This document shows positions 57,949-64,000 of a stretch of DNA of 64,000 nt, one piece after another; positions within the stretch are counted from its first letter, which is position 1; each line of letters begins with the position of its first letter. Both the position numbers and the translations under genes were made by a program. Origin of the DNA: Neolewinella maritima (GTDB taxonomy: Bacteria; Bacteroidota; Bacteroidia; Chitinophagales; Saprospiraceae); the NCBI RefSeq assembly GCF_923081025.1, contig NZ_CAKLPZ010000001.1, positions 1,364,001 through 1,428,000 on the forward strand. The letters run 5' to 3'. Below the pieces are notes generated by a model. That model worked only from the letters and a program-made list of their open reading frames with translations, was not told the DNA's origin and made no database searches.

Positions 57949-58968
57949 ATGAAGAAAAAGGCCGTCACCATATATGATATAGCTCAGCGCCTCCGGCTGA
58001 GCCCATCTACCGTGTCCCGTGGCCTACGCAACGATGCCCGGATCAATACCAATACCAAGAGGTTGATCGCCGATACTGCCGCCCAGCTTAATTATCAACC
58101 CAACCGTGTGGCTGCCGGCCTACGGGGCGGATCGACCAAAACGATCGGCCTTATTGTACCGCGTATTAACCGCGACTTTTTTGCCAATGCGATCAGTGGG
58201 ATTGAGCAAGTGGCCCGCCGGCATGGATTTCAACTCATCATCACCCAAAGCAACGAACGGCTAGCTGCCGAACGGGAGAACGTCATGGCGCTGACGGCCG
58301 CCCGGGTCGACGGTATTCTGGCCAGTTGTTCCCTGGAAACGGATACGATGGACCACTTCACCGTCCTGCAAAAGCGTCATTTTCCGCTTGTCTTCTTTGA
58401 CCGAGTACCCGACCACTTCATCGGTCACCGGGTAGTAGTGGACGATGAGGGACTCGCATACCGTGCGGTGCAGCACCTGCTGGAGCAGGGAGCGCGCAAG
58501 ATCGCCCACCTTGGCGGACCGGATAGTGTAAATATTTACGCCAACCGGTACAAAGGATATGTGCGTGCCCTACGGGAAAACAACTTGCCGCTACGCCCGG
58601 AGTATATCGACCGCAACTGCCTCACCGAGCAGCAGGGGTATCCGGCTACTGAAAAGCTGCTGCAACTACCGGACCCGCCCGAGGCAATTTTTTCGGCATC
58701 GGACTGGACGGCGCTCGGGATCGCCAAATATTGCAAAGATCACGGGATTGCGGTTCCGACCGATCTGGCCTTCATGTCCTTCGCCAATGAGCCGTTCACT
58801 AGCATCATCGTGCCGGCTATTAGTAGCATTGAGCAGTTTAGTGAACGAATGGGTGCTGCTGCCGCGGAGCTACTGTTTCGACAGATCAGTAACAGCGAAC
58901 CCCTTGCTCCGGAGCGGGTAGTGATCGACGGTGAGTTGATCTTGCGAGAATCTTCGCACAGGCAGTGA
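57949..58968 (+). CDS. LacI-family transcriptional regulator
   Basis: The 339-residue repressor or activator has the N-terminal helix-turn-helix VTIYDIAQRLRLSPSTVSRG (about 6-25) with hinge helix NRVAAGLRGG, then a type 1 periplasmic-binding-like effector domain with TIGLIVPRINRDFFANAISG, VFFDRVP and the later FSASDWTALGIAKY. Members bind sugars or their phosphates. No sugar-use genes flank it directly. The TRAP/KDPG aldolase operon 2-5 kb away is a possible target, but that is a guess. Confidence 0.94.
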   Translation: MKKKAVTIYDIAQRLRLSPSTVSRGLRNDARINTNTKRLIADTAAQLNYQPNRVAAGLRGGSTKTIGLIVPRINRDFFANAISGIEQVARRHGFQLIITQSNERLAAERENVMALTAARVDGILASCSLETDTMDHFTVLQKRHFPLVFFDRVPDHFIGHRVVVDDEGLAYRAVQHLLEQGARKIAHLGGPDSVNIYANRYKGYVRALRENNLPLRPEYIDRNCLTEQQGYPATEKLLQLPDPPEAIFSASDWTALGIAKYCKDHGIAVPTDLAFMSFANEPFTSIIVPAISSIEQFSERMGAAAAELLFRQISNSEPLAPERVVIDGELILRESSHRQ

Positions 58969-58995
58969 ATCCGGACGATCTAGATCAATAAAAAA

Positions 58996-59025
58996 GCCCC
59001 CCATCGACCGGGATCGATGGGGGGC
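58996..59025 (-). terminator. Intrinsic terminator of the OsmC gene
   Basis: GCCCCCCATCGA (58996-59007) pairs perfectly over 12 bp with TCGATGGGGGGC (59014-59025), loop CCGGGA. On the minus strand the stem is followed by a T-run (complement of A at 58990-58995). It lies 18 nt after the OsmC stop and can also serve lacI from the other side. Confidence 0.88.
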
Positions 59026-59042
59026 TCATGGTAGATCAGGAC

Positions 59043-59456
59043 TTACGCGTTGAGCGTGTACTCGAGGGTGATGTCCGCATTGAGGGCGCGACTCACCGGA
59101 CAGTTCTCCTTGGCGCCGTTGACGATCTTGTCGAAGGCATCCTTTTCGATATTCTTCACCTTCGCCTTAAGGTTGAGGTGACTCTCCTTGATGGTCTTGT
59201 CCTGAAAATCGATGGCGCAATCGGTATCGAGTGCGGTAGCTTCGTAGCCGGCCTCGCCGAGAGCGTGACTTACCGCCATGGTGAAGCAGCCGGCGTGGGC
59301 CGCGGCGATCAGCTCTTCGGGGTTCGTTCCCTTGCCGTCCTCGAAGCGGCTCTTGAAGGAATAATTGGTTTTGTCCAGGACGCTACTCTTGGTGGTCAGG
59401 TTACCCTTGCCATCCTCAAGTGAGCCGGTCCAGTGTGCAGATGCAGTACGTTTCAT
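59043..59456 (-). CDS. OsmC/Ohr-family peroxiredoxin
   Basis: This 137-residue thiol peroxidase reduces organic hydroperoxides. The two catalytic cysteines are C57 in AAHAGCFTMA and C119 in KENCPVSRAL, the standard spacing; the N-terminal Arg (KRTASAHWTGSL) and the NPEELIAAAHA block are also typical. The OsmC subgroup rather than Ohr is indicated by the overall pattern and by C57 in AGCF, but the split is not certain. It stands alone, ending in a strong terminator. Confidence 0.92.
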   Translation of the reverse strand: MKRTASAHWTGSLEDGKGNLTTKSSVLDKTNYSFKSRFEDGKGTNPEELIAAAHAGCFTMAVSHALGEAGYEATALDTDCAIDFQDKTIKESHLNLKAKVKNIEKDAFDKIVNGAKENCPVSRALNADITLEYTLNA

Positions 59457-59513
59457 TTAGCTTGGTTTTTTCTTTTGCTTACTGGATCGCCGGTGCTTTT
59501 GTTCGCACCTGTC

Positions 59514-59521
59514 TACCTTTC
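59514..59521 (+). promoter_or_regulatory. Candidate -7 element of the SDR gene
   Basis: TACCTTTC is one base off TAnnTTTG and lies 5 nt before the ATG at 59527, in the 70-bp divergent gap to the OsmC gene. Confidence 0.35.
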
Positions 59522-59526
59522 CCCCC

Positions 59527-60210
59527 ATGAAGACAGCTATCGTAACGGGAGCCAACCGCGGCCTGGGTAATGAAGTAGTACGGCAACTCGCTGCCGCTGG
59601 CATGCGCGTCATTCTTACCAGCCGGTCCGGCGATGGGGCAAGTGCTGTGCAGGGTATACAGGGTGCGGTGCTATATCACCAACTCGACGTCACGGATGTA
59701 AGCAGTATTCATGAGCTGATAGCCTATGTAGCCGCCGAGATCGGCACCGTCGATGTGCTAGTTAACAATGCGGGAATCCACTACGACACCTATCAGAATA
59801 CCCTTACCGCTGACTTCGCCATCGTAGAGGAGGCCTGGCAGGTCAACACGCTGGGACCGTGGCGACTAACCAAAGCCCTCTATCCCCACCTGCGTAAGGG
59901 TGGAGGGGGAAGGGTAGTTAATGTTTCCAGTGCTAGCGGTTCCTTTGTGGATTCCTGGGCGGGTACTCCAGCCTACGCCGTTTCTAAGGCTGCGCTAAAC
60001 ATGCTTACCGTCAAGATGTCACATGATCTAGCCGATGCTAATATTTTGGTCAATGCAGTATGTCCGGGCTGGGTCCGTACCCGGATGGGCGGGGAAGACG
60101 CCACGCGTAGCGTAGAAGAGGGTGCGAAGAGTATTGTATGGGCGGCGCTGCTAGACAATGACGGACCCACGGGCGGCTTCTATCGCGACGGCGAGCCGAT
60201 GCCCTGGTAG
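59527..60210 (+). CDS. Short-chain dehydrogenase/reductase
   Basis: The 227-residue SDR has the NAD(P) loop TGANRGLGNEV (residues 7-17), NNAG in VLVNNAGIHYD, the catalytic Ser in NVSSASGSF and the Tyr-x3-Lys in PAYAVSKAAL. It ends PTGGFYRDGEPMPW, a pattern seen in carbonyl-reductase-like SDRs. The substrate is unknown. It starts 70 nt from the OsmC gene on the other strand and ends 8 nt from blh. Confidence 0.9.
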   Translation: MKTAIVTGANRGLGNEVVRQLAAAGMRVILTSRSGDGASAVQGIQGAVLYHQLDVTDVSSIHELIAYVAAEIGTVDVLVNNAGIHYDTYQNTLTADFAIVEEAWQVNTLGPWRLTKALYPHLRKGGGGRVVNVSSASGSFVDSWAGTPAYAVSKAALNMLTVKMSHDLADANILVNAVCPGWVRTRMGGEDATRSVEEGAKSIVWAALLDNDGPTGGFYRDGEPMPW

Positions 60211-60218
60211 CGGAATAG

Positions 60219-61100
60219 CTAGCGATATACCCGGTCTACCAGGAAGGCGTGGGGGAGGGTAATTAGCGACACGAGCATAAATACTATCCCCAGGTCTATT
60301 CCTTCTACTGTGCCCTGCGCCAGCCAACCATAGACTGCACCCAGGCTGATCAGTGCACCCAAACTCAGGGGAAGTAGCTGTCGGCCATACGCCCATACGT
60401 CTGCCGATAGCCTATGCCGGTGTAGATAGCCCCACTGCTCGACCGCCGCAGGCAGGGAGTGCCACAGTAGAAAAAATACAGCAAAGCCAAGTAGTAGATC
60501 GGTCGACATGAATACAACAGTCAGGAGGATGACGTCAAGCAATCGACGTAGCGTGGCGCGGCGATTGGTCCGGTCAGCGTGCAGATCGAGTAGGGGAAGC
60601 AGCAGATTAGCAGCCACCAGCGCGCCGCATAGTACGATGGTTAGTGTACCATCGGGTGGCAGAGAACTTCCTACCATCCGTTCAATGATCGGCCGTGCTT
60701 CCGGCCAGTGAAGTAGTACGGGAAAGGAGAGGACGAAGAGTCCCCAGGCCATGCGGGAGGCTAGACTGCCTATTCCGTAGGATTGCCCGAAATGGTACAC
60801 GCTGACTCCCAGAAAGAGCAGCAGGGCCAGCAGGGGGAGTAGCAGCCACAGTCCGCCGTACAACAGCATCAATACGAGGTAAAAGGCAAAGAACTTCCAC
60901 CGCTGCACCCGCCACGACTGCCCCGGATACCGGGCCTGGAAGATGAGGTGATCCGCTGCTCCATGCGGAATACCCAGTACGATAAGCAACACTGCTACCG
61001 AGCTCGCCGACAGATCAGTACGCGCTGCGCTGTACTGCAACACAATGAGCAGGAGCAGACTGCACCCGCGGATGATCCAGGAAAGCGTATTGCCGCTCAT
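60219..61100 (-). CDS. blh: Brp/Blh-type beta-carotene 15,15'-dioxygenase
   Basis: Blh cleaves beta-carotene into two molecules of retinal, the chromophore of bacterial rhodopsins. The 293-residue membrane protein has about seven hydrophobic helices and the conserved His motifs IPHGAADHLI (44-53), SVYHFGQSYG, LLWHSLPAAVEQW and LPHAFLVDRVY. No rhodopsin gene lies in this window; in marine Bacteroidota blh often sits beside one, so the opsin must be elsewhere. CrtZ at 40.5 kb draws on the same beta-carotene pool. Confidence 0.9.
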   Translation of the reverse strand: MSGNTLSWIIRGCSLLLLIVLQYSAARTDLSASSVAVLLIVLGIPHGAADHLIFQARYPGQSWRVQRWKFFAFYLVLMLLYGGLWLLLPLLALLLFLGVSVYHFGQSYGIGSLASRMAWGLFVLSFPVLLHWPEARPIIERMVGSSLPPDGTLTIVLCGALVAANLLLPLLDLHADRTNRRATLRRLLDVILLTVVFMSTDLLLGFAVFFLLWHSLPAAVEQWGYLHRHRLSADVWAYGRQLLPLSLGALISLGAVYGWLAQGTVEGIDLGIVFMLVSLITLPHAFLVDRVYR

Positions 61101-61190
61101 CGTGCAAATGGAGTTAGAACTACTTAATCCTGCTACGGGATAGTAAGTTCAGCCCAGTTGCTTCGATCGTAAAACAAACACCTTGCTTGC

Positions 61191-62477
61191 CTAGAAACCA
61201 AACTGAGCGGGAAGCCACGTACTCAGGCCGGGGACCAGGGTGACGATCAGTAGGGCCAGTAACATGGCAACGAAGAAGGGGAGGAGGGGGCGTACCACCT
61301 TGCGGATGGTCGTGCCCGCCACACCGACCCCAATGAAGAGAATGGAGCCCACCGGCGGAGTACACAGACCGATACACAGGTTGAGAATCATGATGATGCC
61401 GAAGTGCACCGGGTCAATACCGATCTGAACGGCAACGGGTAGAAAGATCGGTGTAAAGATCAGTACCGCCGGCGTCATGTCCATGAACACCCCTACGAAG
61501 AGCAGGATCAGGTTGATGATGATCATGATGACCACCGGATTATCGCTGGTTGCGAGCAAGAAGGAGGTGATATCCTGCGGGATGTTTTCGAAGGCCATGA
61601 TCCAGGACATCGAAATGGATGTAGCGATCAGGATCATCACTATGCTGGTCGTACCTACCGCGTTGAGAAATACACGGGGTAGCTGGGTTAGCGTGACCTC
61701 ACCGTAGAAATAAGATAGCAGCAAACAGTACAGGACGGCAGCAGCGGATGCCTCCGTAGCCGTAAAGATTCCAACGACGATACCTCCGATGACGATGAAC
61801 AGCAGCGCCAGACTGGGTAGCGCTTGTACGAACGAACGGCCCACCTCTCGGATAGAGAAACTACCACTAGTGGTATAGCCCTTGCGCTTGGCGATGATAG
61901 CCGCTACGGCCATCAGCAGGAAGCCAACCAGTAGGCCCGGTACATAGCCCGCCAAAAAGAGGGCAGCAATCGATACACCGCCACTGGCCAGACTATAGAC
62001 GATTAGGATGTTACTGGGCGGTATGATCAATCCAGTAGTCGAGGAGGTGATGTTTACCGCAGCGGAGAATTCCTTGCTGTACCCTTCCTTTTCCATCGCC
62101 TTGCCCACCGTGCCACCCACCGCCGATGCGGCCGCGGCCGCCGAGCCCGCAATGGCGCCAAAAAGCATCGCGGCGATTATGTTGACGTGGGCCAGTCCGC
62201 CGGGAAGACTGCCCACCAGCGAGCGGGCGAACGCAATGAGCCGCCGGGCAATGCCCCCGCGGTTCATGATCTCACCAGCCAGGATAAAAAAGGGTATGGC
62301 CAGGAGTCCGAAGCTGTCGAGACCCGTGGCGGTCTGTTGCGCTACGGTTGTCAGTGCCGGTAGTGCTGGAATACTGACCAGCATGGTTATGGTAGCACTG
62401 ATGCCGATGCACCAGGCAATGGGCATACCCAGACCGATCAGGACGACGAAGGAAAGTACGAGAATAGCGACTTCCAT
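61191..62477 (-). CDS. dctM: TRAP transporter large permease (DctM)
   Basis: The 428-residue membrane protein is the main channel subunit of a TRAP transporter, driven by a sodium or proton gradient. About 12 hydrophobic helices are seen. Family blocks include PFFILAGEIMNRGGIARRLI (about 61-80), AAMLFGAIAGSAAAAASAVG, SSTTGLIIPPSNILIVYSL and MTPAVLIFTPIFLPVA. The ATG overlaps the dctQ stop by 1 nt (TAATG). It is the last gene of an eda-dctP-dctQ-dctM operon. Confidence 0.95.
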   Translation of the reverse strand: MEVAILVLSFVVLIGLGMPIAWCIGISATITMLVSIPALPALTTVAQQTATGLDSFGLLAIPFFILAGEIMNRGGIARRLIAFARSLVGSLPGGLAHVNIIAAMLFGAIAGSAAAAASAVGGTVGKAMEKEGYSKEFSAAVNITSSTTGLIIPPSNILIVYSLASGGVSIAALFLAGYVPGLLVGFLLMAVAAIIAKRKGYTTSGSFSIREVGRSFVQALPSLALLFIVIGGIVVGIFTATEASAAAVLYCLLLSYFYGEVTLTQLPRVFLNAVGTTSIVMILIATSISMSWIMAFENIPQDITSFLLATSDNPVVIMIIINLILLFVGVFMDMTPAVLIFTPIFLPVAVQIGIDPVHFGIIMILNLCIGLCTPPVGSILFIGVGVAGTTIRKVVRPLLPFFVAMLLALLIVTLVPGLSTWLPAQFGF

Positions 62478-62908
62478 TAGCGGGGAGTAATTAGGTCGGG
62501 GAGGCGGTAAAAAATAATGAGCAGACCACTCAGGGGTACGACGGCGTACACTACCGACATGGGGAGGCCCAGAGCTGGAGAAGTCTGCCCAAGCGCAGCA
62601 GTAAGTAATACCAGGCGGGTGCCACCCACTACGAGTACCGCAAGGGCGAACAGGATAATCAGGGCGGCAATCAAGCGGACCGGCTTATTCGCTAGCAGAT
62701 CGATGGAAAGGTGCATCCGCTGTCCACTGGCGTAGGCCGCCCCCAGGATCCCAATCCAGATAAGCAGGAAACGGGCGAGCTCTTCGGACCAGCTAGCCTG
62801 GTCAGCCATCACATAGCGCGTGAAAACCCCCCAGAGGACATCCAGCGTCATTACGGCAAGCATAACGACAAGGACTCCACCGAGGAGTCGATCTACCTTA
62901 GTTTTCAC
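62477..62908 (-). CDS. dctQ: TRAP transporter small permease (DctQ)
   Basis: The 143-residue subunit has four hydrophobic helices and the typical VFTRYVMADQASWSEELARF block (about 31-50), a DctQ hallmark of Trp-Ser-Glu-Glu. It bridges the binding protein and DctM. The ATG overlaps the dctP end by 11 nt and its stop overlaps the dctM start. Confidence 0.93.
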   Translation of the reverse strand: MKTKVDRLLGGVLVVMLAVMTLDVLWGVFTRYVMADQASWSEELARFLLIWIGILGAAYASGQRMHLSIDLLANKPVRLIAALIILFALAVLVVGGTRLVLLTAALGQTSPALGLPMSVVYAVVPLSGLLIIFYRLPDLITPR

Positions 62909-63878
62909 GTGCTGCCATAGTTTGTATCTGTTGAATCAGGGGATAGATCACCGGATCATCCCGGTAGCTTTCCAGAATGGCAGCGGTCTGCTCCATGAAG
63001 GGTGCCTTGTCCGGGCGGATGATCTCCACGCCATTAGCGATAACGGCCTCCAGTGCTTCCTGCTCGGCTTCTTGCCACAGTTTGCGCTGAAAGACGACGG
63101 CCTCATCTGCAGCCTCCTGAACCCAGGTCTGCTCCTGGGCGCTCAGGCGCTGCCAGGCTTCGGTACCGATGATGAGTATATCCGGGGTGGCAGTATGCTC
63201 ATCCAGCGTATAGTACTTGCACACTTCGTAGTGACGGCTGGTGTAGAAGCTCGGTGGATTGTTCTCCGCCCCATCGACGACACCCTGCTGCAGGGCCGTG
63301 TAGAGCTCGCCGTATGAAATAGGCGTAGGGGAGCCGCCCAGCGCTTTAACCATCGTGATGGCGGTATTGCTAAGTTGCACACGGATTTTCTGCCCCTCCA
63401 GATCGGTCGGTGTACGTACGGGCCGGTCCTTGGTGTAAAACGAACGCTGGCCGGCATCGAAGTAGGCCAGTCCGCGCAGTCTGAACTGTTCACTCTCCGT
63501 AAGCAGCTCACGGCCGAGGGGGCTATCCTGAAACTTGTATACGTGCTCGCGGCCCGTAAATAGGTAGGGCAGGGACAGCACCGCCGTAGCGGGAGCAAAG
63601 TTTTCCAGTACGGCCGCCGATACTTTGGTCATCGCCATGCTACCAATCTGCACCAGTTCCAGACACTGTCGTTCGCTACCCAGCTGCTGATTGGGGTAAA
63701 TAGACAGGGTGACTGTGCCACCGGACTTCTCCGCCAGCGCCTCGGCCATAAATTCCATGCCGAGGTGTACCGGATGACCGGTGTCCAGACCGTGCCCCAG
63801 GTGAAGTACGGTTCCTGCGTTCTTGTCCGCGCAGCCCAGAACAGTCAGTAGGAGGAGTATAGCGACGCCCAATCTCAC
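62898..63878 (-). CDS. dctP: TRAP transporter substrate-binding lipoprotein (DctP)
   Basis: The 326-residue lipoprotein (lipobox TVLGC, C16) belongs to the DctP family. LGHGLDTGHPVHLGMEFMAE (about 27-46) and IYPNQQLGSERQCLELVQIG (about 60-79) are the usual N-terminal blocks. The carboxylate-clamping Arg is in KIRVQLSNTAI, and VDGAENNPPSFY is the later ligand-site block. TRAP binding proteins of this kind often take sugar acids, C4-dicarboxylates or sialic acid; the KDPG aldolase gene overlapping its start favours a sugar acid such as a hexuronate. The start is GTG at 63878, in a GTGA overlap with the aldolase stop. Confidence 0.93.
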   Translation of the reverse strand: MRLGVAILLLLTVLGCADKNAGTVLHLGHGLDTGHPVHLGMEFMAEALAEKSGGTVTLSIYPNQQLGSERQCLELVQIGSMAMTKVSAAVLENFAPATAVLSLPYLFTGREHVYKFQDSPLGRELLTESEQFRLRGLAYFDAGQRSFYTKDRPVRTPTDLEGQKIRVQLSNTAITMVKALGGSPTPISYGELYTALQQGVVDGAENNPPSFYTSRHYEVCKYYTLDEHTATPDILIIGTEAWQRLSAQEQTWVQEAADEAVVFQRKLWQEAEQEALEAVIANGVEIIRPDKAPFMEQTAAILESYRDDPVIYPLIQQIQTMAAREN

Positions 63879-64000
63879 GAGCGCAGGGTTTTGGCCGTAG
63901 CTAGCGCGTTGCGCACGTTTTCGGTGAGTCCGTCCATATCCCGATCCTTGAACACCGAGCTTCCGATCAGTTGAGATCCCAAACCAACGCAGACCGCACC
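63875..64000 (-). CDS. eda: KDPG/KHG aldolase, C-terminal part
   Basis: Only the last 41 residues are in the window; the rest lies to the right. The visible part begins GAVCVGLGSQLIGSSVF, the closing alpha-beta unit and phosphate-binding loop of 2-keto-3-deoxy-6-phosphogluconate aldolase, which splits KDPG into pyruvate and glyceraldehyde-3-phosphate in the Entner-Doudoroff and uronate pathways. The stop overlaps the dctP GTG start by 2 nt (GTGA), so uptake and breakdown genes are coupled. Confidence is limited by the short visible segment. Confidence 0.82.
   Translation of the reverse strand, partial: GAVCVGLGSQLIGSSVFKDRDMDGLTENVRNALATAKTLRS

Overview
The window looks like chromosomal DNA of a free-living, probably marine member of the Bacteroidota, plausibly of the Saprospiria/Lewinellaceae type; the lineage is an inference. 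The evidence is a SusC/SusD pair, a secreted hydrolase with a type IX (Por) secretion C-terminal domain, an S46 dipeptidyl-peptidase, a MurF-alanine racemase fusion, recurring -7 elements of the Bacteroidota form TAnnTTTG, and almost no Shine-Dalgarno sequences. The DNA is clearly G+C-rich for this phylum. No rRNA, CRISPR array, transposase, integrase or clear prophage was seen. The left edge cuts a coiled-coil gene and the right edge cuts a KDPG aldolase gene.

Layout. 0-6.4 kb: coiled-coil protein, ruvB, tRNA-Pro and tRNA-Val, a DUF3467 gene coupled to topA, and a flavin reductase. 6.5-11.8 kb: a susC-susD-lipoprotein operon. 12-18.7 kb: a PolX-type protein, two flavin disulfide-reductase-like proteins (one YpdA-like), a polyprenyl diphosphate synthase and a secreted hydrolase. 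18.8-25.7 kb: rpsO, tRNA-Lys, hemD, a VWA protein with a small secreted partner, a methyltransferase, dinB, and two poorly known genes (an AntA-like protein and a protein resembling the N-terminal part of McrB-type ATPases). 25.7-40.9 kb: murF-alr, a D-hydroxyacid dehydrogenase, an S46 peptidase, a GH2 beta-galactosidase, mdh, an ArsR regulator, guaA with a binding-protein-like lipoprotein, a histone-deacetylase-family enzyme and crtZ.

41.2-56.9 kb is a full division and cell wall cluster: mraZ-rsmH-ftsL-ftsI-murE-mraY-murD-ftsW-murG-murC-ftsQ-ftsA-ftsZ. Many of its genes overlap by 4-20 nt. It lies behind a promoter region with 10-nt-phased repeats that fit MraZ operators and ends in an intrinsic terminator. 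The murF step missing from it is supplied by the murF-alr fusion 15 kb upstream. The cluster therefore takes UDP-MurNAc (murC, D, E) through lipid I and II (mraY, murG) to septal synthesis (ftsW, ftsI) on the FtsA-FtsZ scaffold.

57-64 kb: a tandem-DUF302 lipoprotein, a LacI regulator, an OsmC protein, an SDR enzyme, a Blh-type carotene dioxygenase (retinal synthesis, which with crtZ points to carotenoid and probably rhodopsin use), and a TRAP transporter operon behind a KDPG aldolase, suggesting uptake and breakdown of a sugar acid.

The most notable signals are a PolX whose polymerase active site is gone while its PHP nuclease site is intact; a recurring arrangement of promoter -7 element, 3-6 nt, start codon that predicts many leaderless mRNAs, including two divergent genes with only 26 nt between them; phased MraZ-like repeats; a perfect 12-bp hairpin inside the cell wall operon; and two orphan genes at 24-25.7 kb.
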